Part shown: piece by piece, positions 16,644 to 24,824 of the stretch
Layout of the letters: each line of letters opens with the position of its first letter
How positions within the stretch are numbered: the first letter of the stretch is position 1
Assembly (NCBI RefSeq): GCF_002506585.1
Contig: NZ_DAXW01000009.1
Span: 1-43,757 of the forward strand
DNA: 43,757 bases
Reading direction: 5' to 3'
DNA from: Methanoculleus sp. UBA430
GTDB lineage: Archaea; Halobacteriota; Methanomicrobia; Methanomicrobiales; Methanoculleaceae
Notes under the pieces: model-generated
The model's input: only the letters and a program-made list of their open reading frames with translations
What the model was told of the DNA's origin: nothing
The model's database searches: none
Translations under genes and position numbers: made by a program

Positions 16644-16963
16644 TACGGAAAGCCGCACAGCTGCCATCGCAGCCAGAACGGGCTTTCCGGACGTGGATCG
16701 CGCCCGGGCATCTTCTCGGCCGATACGCGATCCGCCAGGCGATGTTCCATAGGAGTAGAACTTAAGCACCGGAGGTGCAACCCCAGGGTAAAAGCCGTTT
16801 CCCCATTCAGATCTCAGTAATGTCGGTCAGGGTATTTCCGATGCAGGGGTCATCCCAAAAGGGCCTGCAAACCATTGCTGCATGTTGATCGGAACATCTA
16901 CCCACGAGATTTATACCTCCCGGACCATACTCAGTGCCGCCAGGGGGACAGTATCCACCACCC
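16644..16963. other. intergenic, nothing recognised
   Basis: About 320 bases between the osmC-like promoter and the end of the PAS sensor gene. I see no gene, RNA or clear repeat. Confidence 0.4.
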
Positions 16964-19213
16964 TCACGCCAGCTCGTGCTTCCGGAGGAACTCCCGGACC
17001 TGCCTCGACTCGATCCAGCCCCGGTCGAGTTCCCGGACGTAGTTGTTGATCCGCTCGACCTGCTCCCGGATCCGCTCCACGGCCACCCCTTCCTCGAGCA
17101 CCTCGGTCATGCCGAGGATCACCTGGAGCGGCTGGCGGATGTGGTCGCCAAGGATTGCGAACTGCTCGATGTTCCGCTCGATCTGCTCGAACGCCTGCTG
17201 CCGGAGGTGCTCGTTCTGTTTCCGCTCCGTGATGTCCCGGCCGACCACGTGGACCCCGACCACCGATCGATCGCGGACGATCGGGGACTCGTTCAACTCT
17301 AAAAATGCTGCCGACCCGTCTTTTCGGCGAAACTCGATCCCGAGCCCCTCGACCGGCTCGCCTGCGGCTATCTTCGTTCGCCCCTTCTCCCACTCGGGGA
17401 GCGACGACGGAACAACGTAATCGCGGCACTTGCAGCCGATGAGTTCGTCGGGGGTGTAGCCGAGGATCCGCATGACAGCCGGGGATATGTAGGAGATCCC
17501 CCCTTCGTGATAACAGGTGTAGATCAGGTCGAAACTCTGCTGCATAATCTCCTGAAACTGTGATTCGCTCTTCTGAAGGTCCTCTGCCGCCTGGACGCGC
17601 TCGATCGCCCTTCCCAGGCGTCCTGCAATGGTATCTATCAGCGACCGTTCGTCGGCGAGGAACGGGCCGTCGTCCATCTCCGGTTTCTCGTGGAGGTAAC
17701 AGACCTCCACCGTGCCGACCGTCTCGGCGTAGGCGACGATCGGCGACGTCTGCCGCCAGGGGGTCTCGCGGAACCCCTCCGTCTCAAACTTGCGGCCGCG
17801 CAGCGTGATCCTGGCGACGAGATCCTCCGGGAACTGCCAGCCGGAAGGGAGCGCCCGGGCTACTTCGGAGAGGATCTCGTCGAGCGAGGTTCCCGGCTGC
17901 TCAACGATGCGGGAGACCGCATACAGGGTCGAGAGCTCTTTTACCCGCTCGTTTAAGTCGTGCGTCCGCTTCCGCAGGGCATCCTCCCCCTGCTTCCTCT
18001 CCGTGATATCCCGGGCGACGACCGCGACCCGGGTGACGGCACCCGAGGCATCCCTGACCGGGTAGAGGACAGTGCTGTACCACCTCCCCTGCCACATCTC
18101 TTCGAACCGCATGGACTTACCCGAGCCGGAGACCGCCTGCAGGCGTGACCGGTATATCCGGACCGCATCCTCGGGGAACACCTCGAGAACGTTCATGCCG
18201 ATGAGGTCTTCCCGGCTCCGTGAAACCCGCCGGAGCAGCATATCGTTGGCGTCGATGAAGCGGCCGTCCATATCCACGAGAGCGATCATGTCCGGTGGGG
18301 CATTGAGGAGAGCGCGGGCGGTCGCCTCGCTCTCCCGGCGTGCATCCTCGGCGCGTCTTCGGTCGGTGATGTCATAGAGCTGCTCGACGACGAACGCCAC
18401 CTCTCCATTGGGACCGAGGATCGGGCTTGAGCGGCACTCCAGGTACCGCCCGAGTTCGGGCACGAACTTCTCGACGACCTCTCGCTTTTTACTCGCGACC
18501 GCATGGGCCGTCGCACAGACCGCACAGGGCCCGGTCCGCCCGATGAGTTCGTAACACTTCCGTCCCGCGACCTCCTCCGGCGTCATCCCGAGCATCTCGT
18601 AGCCGGCACGGTTGTAGCGCAGGATCGTGTGGTCCGGGAGCTGGATACCAACGATATCGCCGAGACTCTCAAAGAGCCCCTCGAGCAGGACGTTCGTCTC
18701 CTCCATCTGCCGTCTGGCCTGCTCCTCCGCGGTGACGTCCTGCCAGACGACGACGGCGCCGGAGACACCGCCGTCCGTGATGACGGGCGAACCAGACACC
18801 CTGATGTGGCGATCCTCGCCCGTGCTCTCACGGAGCGTGTACCGAGAGGACTCGAGCACCTCACCCCTGAGCGCCCGATATACGGGAAGATTCCCGTGAG
18901 GGACAGGTCTGCCGTCGGGGGAGCGGATCGTGCCCTCCAATCCCGGGAGCGCCCGGGCGACCGGATCGTCCGGGTTCCCCGCGATCACCCTGCCGTCGGT
19001 GTCGTACACAAATCCCCACCTGCCGATAGCGGCAAGGAGCGCATCGCGCTCTATTTCGGCCCGTTTTGCCCGCACGGCAAGGTCCCGGTTCTCGGCGATC
19101 AGGGCCTCGATGCCGTCTGCGAGCCTCTCGCGCAACCGGCGGTCGAGAGCAACATCAGTCCCCTGCAGCATCTCAAGAAGAGAGGCCGGCGACACGTTAT
19201 AAAGGTCCTCCAC
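16964..19213 (-). CDS. multi-PAS/GAF sensor protein ending in a DHp-like segment without ATPase
   Basis: A 749-residue cytoplasmic protein without membrane segments. It has a short coiled coil, then PAS domains at about 75-165, 176-290 and 295-410, a GAF-like domain at 420-545, a PAS domain at 550-665, and a helical end. The second PAS has a cysteine group (CYELIGRTGPCAVC). The end has a histidine in LGDHIRQPLQVILGM and closes with LDRGWIESRQVREFL. That looks like a histidine-kinase dimerisation helix, but no N, G1 or G2 ATP-binding boxes follow. The protein at 28071-30539 has the same ending. It starts at GTG behind GGAGAGG. The signal sensed is unknown. Confidence 0.8.
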   Translation of the reverse strand: MEDLYNVSPASLLEMLQGTDVALDRRLRERLADGIEALIAENRDLAVRAKRAEIERDALLAAIGRWGFVYDTDGRVIAGNPDDPVARALPGLEGTIRSPDGRPVPHGNLPVYRALRGEVLESSRYTLRESTGEDRHIRVSGSPVITDGGVSGAVVVWQDVTAEEQARRQMEETNVLLEGLFESLGDIVGIQLPDHTILRYNRAGYEMLGMTPEEVAGRKCYELIGRTGPCAVCATAHAVASKKREVVEKFVPELGRYLECRSSPILGPNGEVAFVVEQLYDITDRRRAEDARRESEATARALLNAPPDMIALVDMDGRFIDANDMLLRRVSRSREDLIGMNVLEVFPEDAVRIYRSRLQAVSGSGKSMRFEEMWQGRWYSTVLYPVRDASGAVTRVAVVARDITERKQGEDALRKRTHDLNERVKELSTLYAVSRIVEQPGTSLDEILSEVARALPSGWQFPEDLVARITLRGRKFETEGFRETPWRQTSPIVAYAETVGTVEVCYLHEKPEMDDGPFLADERSLIDTIAGRLGRAIERVQAAEDLQKSESQFQEIMQQSFDLIYTCYHEGGISYISPAVMRILGYTPDELIGCKCRDYVVPSSLPEWEKGRTKIAAGEPVEGLGIEFRRKDGSAAFLELNESPIVRDRSVVGVHVVGRDITERKQNEHLRQQAFEQIERNIEQFAILGDHIRQPLQVILGMTEVLEEGVAVERIREQVERINNYVRELDRGWIESRQVREFLRKHELA

Positions 19214-19718
19214 CTATCCTCTCCCTCCCGGGTGCCGCTCGAAGTTCACGCATCGCTCCCCTCCCACAGGGCAGGTATACCCCCGAAGCCGGAAGAGCGC
19301 CGACCTGAGGGCGCAGGCGTGACCTCAGGCAGGAGTACCCCGGCACGCCGATCGGTTCCAGGGAGTAGTCCGTCAGGTTCATCGGGCGGCCGGTGTACCA
19401 CCGGCGGTTCTGCAGGCATGGGCGTGAGAGGCTGAAACATCATCGACTCCGGCGGGTAGATCGGTATGAATATAATTCTCATTCGATAAAAATGGCGGGG
19501 CCGGGACCTTCACCCCCGGAGGTGACGGCCGGGACAGCCCGGTTGGCCGGCCCGGAAGGGACCCCGGCTGCCCCGGTGAGGCTCCGTGCCGGAGAAGGCT
19601 GCCGAAGCAGGCCCGGGAACACCGTCGGTCCGGGCACAGCCGAAGAGAGCACCAGCAACTACATAAGGAAGGGAGATACGTCCATCGTGCGGCCGCTGAT
19701 CCCGTCGGACCGCATCGG
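19214..19718. other. divergent intergenic region before trkH
   Basis: About 505 bases. A TATA-like ATGAATATAATTC lies at 19465-19480 and ACTACATAAGG near 19655-19665; the latter is the more likely trkH promoter. No gene is convincing; the open frames are arginine/proline-rich. Confidence 0.35.
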
Positions 19719-21248
19719 GTGCATAACTTGGACCCTCAGAGAGATCGTCTCCTCCCGGGCAAAAGGGTGCTGCCGACGGCAAACAGCCAGTTTGTGGCCA
19801 TCGCCCCCGAACTCGGGCTCATATTCCTCTTCATCGCGCTGGTATCCTGCGCACCGTTCCTGGTCGGTCTCTGGTACGGCGAGACCGGGCTCCTCCTCCC
19901 GATGGCCTCGGCGCCGGCGGGGTTCGGCATCATCGGGATCTGGCTCGCCGGCATCCCGAAGGTGGAGGGAGAGGCCCGTCTCTCCGCCGCACTCTCTGCG
20001 GTCGCCCTGATCTGGTTCGCCGCCGCCCTGATCGGTGCCCTCCCCTACACGTTCGGTCTCGGGCTTCCCTACACCGACAGCGTCTTTGAGGCGATGTCGG
20101 GATGGACCGGCACGGGGTTCTCCCTTCTCCCGTCGGTCGATACCACGCCGAAGATGCTCCTCTTCTGGCGGTCCCTGACCCAGTGGATGGGCGGGCTCGG
20201 GATCGTCGCGTTCAGCATCGCCCTCGCGGGGAGATCAGGCCTGACCCGGTTCCGGCTCTACCGCGCGGAAGGACGGTCAGAGACGTTCATGCCGAGCGTC
20301 GTTGCCACAGGCTTTGAGATGTGGCGGATATACCTGGTGCTCACGGCCCTCGGTGTCGGGCTCGTCCTCCTCTCGGGCATACCCCTCTGGGACGCCGTGA
20401 ACATCGTCATGACGGCGATATCGACCGGCGGGTTTGCGGTGCATACGGCCGGTATCCTCTACTACAATAGCCCGCTCCTCGAGATGCTCATCGTCCCGGT
20501 CATGATTGCCGGGGCTCTGCCGTTCAAACTCTATTTCCTCCTCTACTACAAAAGGAGATTCGGGTTTCTCACCGACCGGCAGGCGATCCTCCTCTTTGCG
20601 CTCATCCTTGCCGGGTGCGCCGTCGTCACGTTCGACCTCGCGACCATCTCCTCTCTCGCCCCCGCCGAGGCCCTCCGGCAGGGCATCTTCATGACGGTAA
20701 GCGGCATCACCTGCACCGGGTTCCAGAACGCCGACCCCCGGAGTTGGTACGCCACCACGGTGATGGCCCTCACCGTGCTGATGCTGATCGGCGGGTCGGC
20801 GGGAAGCACCGCCGGCGGCATCAAACTCGGCAGGGTCATCCTCGGCCTCGAACTGCTCAGATGGTGGTTCCTGAGGCTTCAGGCCGGCCGGCGGGCAATC
20901 ACCCCGCTCCGACACGACGGGCGGGCGATCCTCGAGCACCTCCCGGAGTACGAGGTCTCAAAGAGCATGCTCGTCGCCGTGCTCTTCATCCTGGTGGTCG
21001 CGGTCGCCACCCTCCTCCTGCTCCACCTTGCGCCGCAGGGGGGGTTCGACTCCGCCGACGTCGTCTTCGAGGTCGTCTCCGCCGTCTCCAACGTCGGGAT
21101 CAGCACCGGGTTCGTGAACCCCGGCATGAGCCCCGCGGCGAAGTGGCTTTTCATCATCGTTATGTGGGCAGGGAGGCTCGAGATCGTGCCCGTCATCGCC
21201 CTGGCGGCCGGGGCGTCGCGGAGGCTGGAACACGCCGTGTTCCGGTGA
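19719..21248 (+). CDS. trkH: TrkH family potassium uptake membrane subunit
   Basis: A 509-residue integral membrane protein of the Trk/Ktr channel superfamily. Four pore loops are visible: SGWTGTGFS, TAISTGGFAV, SGITCTGFQ and SNVGISTGFV; the glycines line the potassium filter. The signature MWAGRLEIVPV ends the last repeat. It would import potassium together with a TrkA-type regulatory subunit, which is not in this window. The start is uncertain: GTG at 19719, or GTG at 19767 behind AAAGG. Confidence 0.92.
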   Translation: MHNLDPQRDRLLPGKRVLPTANSQFVAIAPELGLIFLFIALVSCAPFLVGLWYGETGLLLPMASAPAGFGIIGIWLAGIPKVEGEARLSAALSAVALIWFAAALIGALPYTFGLGLPYTDSVFEAMSGWTGTGFSLLPSVDTTPKMLLFWRSLTQWMGGLGIVAFSIALAGRSGLTRFRLYRAEGRSETFMPSVVATGFEMWRIYLVLTALGVGLVLLSGIPLWDAVNIVMTAISTGGFAVHTAGILYYNSPLLEMLIVPVMIAGALPFKLYFLLYYKRRFGFLTDRQAILLFALILAGCAVVTFDLATISSLAPAEALRQGIFMTVSGITCTGFQNADPRSWYATTVMALTVLMLIGGSAGSTAGGIKLGRVILGLELLRWWFLRLQAGRRAITPLRHDGRAILEHLPEYEVSKSMLVAVLFILVVAVATLLLLHLAPQGGFDSADVVFEVVSAVSNVGISTGFVNPGMSPAAKWLFIIVMWAGRLEIVPVIALAAGASRRLEHAVFR

Positions 21249-21299
21249 AGACATTCATCGGCAGGAGAGGGGAGACACATATCAGACCGGAGATCCGGC

Positions 21300-21348
21300 C
21301 GAAAAAAAGAAAACGTGAAGGTGAGAGGCCTGATGCTCCTGAAGGCCT
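21300..21348 (-). terminator. terminator of the 25-residue small gene
   Basis: On the minus strand a stem AGGCCT...AGGCCT (21343-21348 with 21326-21331) is followed by a T-rich run, TTTTCTTTTTTT, at about 21302-21313. Confidence 0.55.
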
Positions 21349-21424
21349 AGTTCTTCTTAGCCTTGTCCTGCTTCTCCGCCTTCTTATCCTGCTTCTTGTC
21401 CTGGGACTTGTTCTCCTTTGCCAT
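21347..21424 (-). CDS. 25-residue lysine-rich small protein
   Basis: A complete miniature gene. It begins MAKENKSQDKKQDKKAEKQD and ends DKAKKN after five more residues, a highly charged peptide with 11 Lys and no hydrophobic core. AGGAGGTG (21433-21440) lies 8 bases before the ATG, an ideal ribosome binding site. A TATA box at 21479-21487 and a stem plus T-run terminator frame it. The peptide is probably disordered and may bind nucleic acid or ribosomes; that is inference from charge only. It is convergent with trkH. Confidence 0.7.
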   Translation of the reverse strand: MAKENKSQDKKQDKKAEKQDKAKKN

Positions 21425-21478
21425 AAATGACACACCTCCTTCCCGAGGTGGGATATTACTGATGTTAGCGATTCAAGA

Positions 21479-21487
21479 TATATATTT
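21479..21487 (-). promoter_or_regulatory. TATA box of the 25-residue small gene
   Basis: AAATATATA on the minus strand, in an AT-rich island, about 59 bases upstream of the ATG. It predicts a leader of roughly 30 bases that contains the strong ribosome binding site. Confidence 0.6.
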
Positions 21488-21640
21488 TACGCTCGAACAG
21501 CCAGTTTCCCCTCAAATTACGGCAAAATTCGGCGATTTTAACCACCGCGGACCGTGGGGGAGATCGGGGGTCGCGCCGGAGCGCCGTTGCAGCACGGGAT
21601 CGCAAAAATTGAGTGAGAATGGGAGCAGGAATGGGGCCTT

Positions 21641-21961
21641 TTATGCCCCGCGCCTGACACTGGAGAGCATGTAGAGCGCAATCAGGGAGAGCCCTCCGAC
21701 CACCTCGACGCCTACCACGATGGCCACGGCCGGGACGGCCCCGGCGGCCGAGAGGATCTCCGATATCGGGCCGAGCTCGACCGGCGTCCCCACGGGCGCC
21801 GATCCCGGCTCGGCGAGCCAGTCGTAGAAGAGCCCGGCACCGACCGCAAGCATGACGGCCGCCATGAGGACGAAGATGAGCAGCCCCAGGACCTCGGTCT
21901 TTCGCAACGGTCTTCCCGCAACACGCATTGATGCCAATTTGACACCCCCGTTCTCATGCAT
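21641..21961 (-). CDS. small two-helix membrane protein
   Basis: About 106 residues with two hydrophobic helices (EVLGLLIFVLMAAVMLAVGA and AVAIVVGVEVVGGLSLIALY) joined by an acidic/proline loop, a hairpin in the membrane. The ATG at 21961 has GGGGTGAG 4-5 bases upstream; a later Met at 21928 (MRVAGRPLRKTEVL) is possible. No family recognised. Confidence 0.55.
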   Translation of the reverse strand: MHENGGVKLASMRVAGRPLRKTEVLGLLIFVLMAAVMLAVGAGLFYDWLAEPGSAPVGTPVELGPISEILSAAGAVPAVAIVVGVEVVGGLSLIALYMLSSVRRGA

Positions 21962-21970
21962 TCGTCTCAC

Positions 21971-22524
21971 CCCATGCCGCCCGTCGGAAAGACGGGGCTG
22001 AGAGGCTCTTGCCGAAAGTAGTCTTCTGAAGGATGCACGCTGCGTGAGTCCGCTTATCGAGCAATGCGGCGCAGGGGACCCCCCAGCCGGTGATCACGAG
22101 TCCGGGCGGGGCTCTATAGTCAATCGTCATAACAGGGAGGCCTGCTGCTATACCTGCGGTCTGTACAGCCGGCAGACGGGGGGTCACGGAATCACCCGGT
22201 ACATGCGGTATCTCTCCATTCATCAGAGTAGGATCGTGGGCAGGCCGATGCCGGAGTCGCGGGCACGATTCTACATGATTGAACATGACAATACTATGAG
22301 ACAGAGGATGTATTTAATGGTATGCACCCAACCCCGATGCACCCGGAGGGTCGGACCCCCGGGGGATCAGGATACGCACCGGGGATTTGACCGCCGATAC
22401 GGCGATGCGCCGCCGCCTGGAGATCGGGGCGGCTGCCATCAAGGTAAAACTGCTGTTTCCGGAAGTTTGTTGCTGAAACAGTTCAGAATACACCAAGACT
22501 TTTATCCGTTTCTCCCCAACGAAT
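21971..22524. other. intergenic with hairpins and a promoter, no clear gene
   Basis: CCCGTC and GACGGG (21980-21985 with 21991-21996) form a hairpin. A minus-strand frame through it ends in SLSAPSFRRAAWGETNA, a kind of ending I associate with reading through transposon-end hairpins. TTTTATC at 22499-22505 sits about 24 bases before the ATG at 22525 and is the likely promoter of the next gene. The rest holds nothing I recognise. Confidence 0.35.
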
Positions 22525-23940
22525 ATGAGAATGCCTCGCCTTTACCTCGGGAAGATCCTGCTTCGCTGGTGCGACGCCTGCCACGCTCCCGTGCTCTCCG
22601 GGGTCTGCGCCTGCGGCGCCCCGACCCACCCGGTAGCCGTCACGCCGCCGGGAGACGCACGGCCCGCGTTCCCCGACGACATCGAGCGGATCAACAGCAT
22701 ATTCAGCGATCACTTCGGAGCGCCGCTGATACCGGAAGGCCATATCGCACTCCTGAACAAAGTTCCTGCCGAGGACCGCATGGACGAGATCGTCCTCGGC
22801 GGCGCGGTCGTGGGCGCGGTCCGCTACATCCCCGACGAGCAGCGCTGGGAGCCCCTCCCGCGCCCGGGCGCCGCGGCGTACCTGCGGCCGACGAAGCGCT
22901 ACGTCGTCGCCGACGACGGGGCGGTCCCGTCCATCCGTGACGGGGGAGCAAGCCTCCTCGCACCGGGCCTCGTCTCGATCGACCCCGCCGTCCACGAGGG
23001 CGACGAGGTCTTCATCCTGACGGGGGCCGGCGAGTGCATCGGCGTCGGCAGGGCAAAGGTCGACGCCGCTACCGCCGCGACGATGGAGCGGGGGCTTGTC
23101 GTCCGGACACGGAAGAACACACCCTCGGTCCCGGTCCCCGGCAAGGCGACCTGGGAGGATGCGATCCGGGCAAACGAAACTCTCCTCGCAGACTACGAGG
23201 CCGCGAGCATCAAGTTCGTCCGGGACGTGGCGGAACGGAACCCCGAGCGGCCCACGGTCTCCTACTCCGGCGGAAAAGACAGCCTTGCGACCCTGCTCAT
23301 CGTCTTAAAAGCGCTCGGCCCGGTGCCGCTCCTCTTTGCCGATACGGGGCTCGAGTTCCCGGAGACCTGCGAGAACGTGGATGCGGTGGCGGAACGCTAC
23401 GGGCTTGAAGTCTTCCGGGTCTGCGATGAAGAGACCTTCTGGCATGAGTTCGAGAAGAACGGCCCGCCGGCGGTCGACAACCGCTGGTGTTGCAAGGTCT
23501 GCAAACTCCACCCCGTCGGCCGTCTGATCGGCGAAAACTGGGGAGAGTGCCTCTCGTTCATCGGGCAACGGAAGTACGAGTCGGTGAAGCGGATGCAGAG
23601 CCGGCGGGTCTGGCGGAACTCCCACGTCCCGCAGCAGCTCTCGGCGGCTCCCATCCAGCAGTGGACGGCGATGCATGTCTGGCTCTACATCTTCCGCGAG
23701 AAGGCCCCCTACAACCGCCTCTATGCGCGGGGGCTCGACCGTATCGGGTGTTTCATGTGCCCCTCGAGCGACCTTGCGACGTTCGAGATCATCAAGGAGT
23801 CCTGCCCCGATCTCTGGGAGATGTGGCTTGGGAGACTCACCGGGTGGCAGGAGAAGCAGGGCCTCTCCTGCGACTGGATCGAGCGCGGGTTGTGGCGCAA
23901 ACAGGGAGATGCGGATGAAGAAGAGGATAGTTATAATTGA
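22525..23940 (+). CDS. phosphoadenosine phosphosulfate reductase-like PP-loop protein with zinc finger and PUA-like domain
   Basis: A 471-residue archaeal protein. The N-terminal CDACHAPVLSGVCACGAP is a four-cysteine zinc-binding knuckle. A middle PUA-like domain follows (PAVHEGDEVFILTGAGECIGVG). The C-terminal PAPS-reductase/ATP-PPase domain starts with the PP-loop SYSGGKDS and contains CCKVCKLHPVGRL and GCFMCPSS cysteines. The PUA-like domain hints at an RNA substrate rather than free PAPS, so sulfur transfer to RNA is possible; this is inference. The probable TATA box lies one helical turn distance expected for a leaderless ATG. Its last 26 bases overlap hisH. Confidence 0.8.
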   Translation: MRMPRLYLGKILLRWCDACHAPVLSGVCACGAPTHPVAVTPPGDARPAFPDDIERINSIFSDHFGAPLIPEGHIALLNKVPAEDRMDEIVLGGAVVGAVRYIPDEQRWEPLPRPGAAAYLRPTKRYVVADDGAVPSIRDGGASLLAPGLVSIDPAVHEGDEVFILTGAGECIGVGRAKVDAATAATMERGLVVRTRKNTPSVPVPGKATWEDAIRANETLLADYEAASIKFVRDVAERNPERPTVSYSGGKDSLATLLIVLKALGPVPLLFADTGLEFPETCENVDAVAERYGLEVFRVCDEETFWHEFEKNGPPAVDNRWCCKVCKLHPVGRLIGENWGECLSFIGQRKYESVKRMQSRRVWRNSHVPQQLSAAPIQQWTAMHVWLYIFREKAPYNRLYARGLDRIGCFMCPSSDLATFEIIKESCPDLWEMWLGRLTGWQEKQGLSCDWIERGLWRKQGDADEEEDSYN

Positions 23941-24523
23941 TTACGGTCTGGGCAACCTGCGGAGCGTCCTCCGCGGGCTCGAGCGGGCAGGAGCCGTACC
24001 GGCGATCACCGCAGACCCGGAGCTGATTGCGGCGGCCGACGGCATCATCCTCCCCGGCGTGGGGGCGTTCCGCGAAGGAATGGAGATGCTCGGCAGCCTC
24101 AAGGACACGGTCCTTACCACCGCAAACGATACGCCGCTCCTCGGCATCTGTCTCGGGATGCAGATGCTGATGGACTCAAGCGAGGAGCACGGCATCCACC
24201 GGGGGCTCGGCCTCGTGCCGGGAGACGTGAAGCGTTTTATCCCGGCCGCCGGGGAGAAGGTCCCCCACATGGGGTGGAACACCATAACGATCGAGCAGGA
24301 GACCCCGCTCTTTGACGGGCTCCGCGAGGAGGAGTACGTCTACTTCGTCCACTCCTACTACGCGGCGGCCGCACCGGCCCACACCCTCGCGAGCACCGCC
24401 TACATCCACCCCTTCGCCTCCGCCGTCGGAAACGCTCTCACCTACGGCGTCCAGTTCCATCCCGAGAAGAGCGGTGCGGTCGGTCTCCGTATTCTTGAGA
24501 ACTTCATCGAGCGGGTCTGTTGA
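23915..24523 (+). CDS. hisH: imidazole glycerol phosphate synthase glutaminase subunit
   Basis: A 202-residue class I glutamine amidotransferase. It releases ammonia from glutamine for HisF in histidine synthesis. The oxyanion-side PGVGAF, the nucleophile Cys in GICLGMQM (about residue 80) and the His-Glu pair in FHPEKS near the end are all present, so it should be active. ATG 23915 is preferred because GGGAG lies about 7 bases before it; ATG 23909 is too close. It starts within the PAPS-reductase-like gene; no other his gene is in the window. Confidence 0.93.
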   Translation: MKKRIVIIDYGLGNLRSVLRGLERAGAVPAITADPELIAAADGIILPGVGAFREGMEMLGSLKDTVLTTANDTPLLGICLGMQMLMDSSEEHGIHRGLGLVPGDVKRFIPAAGEKVPHMGWNTITIEQETPLFDGLREEEYVYFVHSYYAAAAPAHTLASTAYIHPFASAVGNALTYGVQFHPEKSGAVGLRILENFIERVC

Positions 24524-24793
24524 GCGGGGCCTGCAGACAGGTTTTTCGGCCGCCGATGGGGGCGGTGCTATGTTGGTGTGCTTGTGTAGCGGCGGGGTTG
24601 ATAGTTATCGCATTTACTGTTAGGAGCATTTCAGAATAGCTCAGGCGCCGCGAGGCGCGGCAAACAGAGCGACCAAAACGAGGAAAACATCACGGTACAG
24701 TGGACCGTGGAGATATCGCCTCTGGGGGAACGACTGTCGAAACGGCAGGAGTTCGAGCACCGTCAGGTGCGAGTTGCGCACCATCAAACCCAT
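24524..24793. other. intergenic with small hairpins
   Basis: Two short hairpins are clear: CACGGT/ACCGTG (24691-24696 with 24704-24709) and GCACC/GGTGC (24757-24761 with 24766-24770, loop GTCA). GC-rich GGCGCCGCGAGGCGCGGC near 24645 can also fold. No gene or known RNA is recognised. Confidence 0.35.
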
Positions 24794-24824
24794 AAAAAAA
24801 GGAACGGGCGGTTCAGTTCCCGTT
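24794..24824 (-). terminator. terminator of the acyl-CoA synthetase gene
   Basis: On the minus strand the stem AACGGG/CCCGTT (24824-24819 with 24808-24803) is followed by seven T (24800-24794). The stem starts in the last codons of the gene. Confidence 0.65.

Noticed and set aside
21954..22286. 110-codon minus-strand frame as a gene or transposase piece
   Set aside because: Only its end (SLSAPSFRRAAWGETNA) looks familiar, and it reads through a hairpin; there are no transposase motifs.
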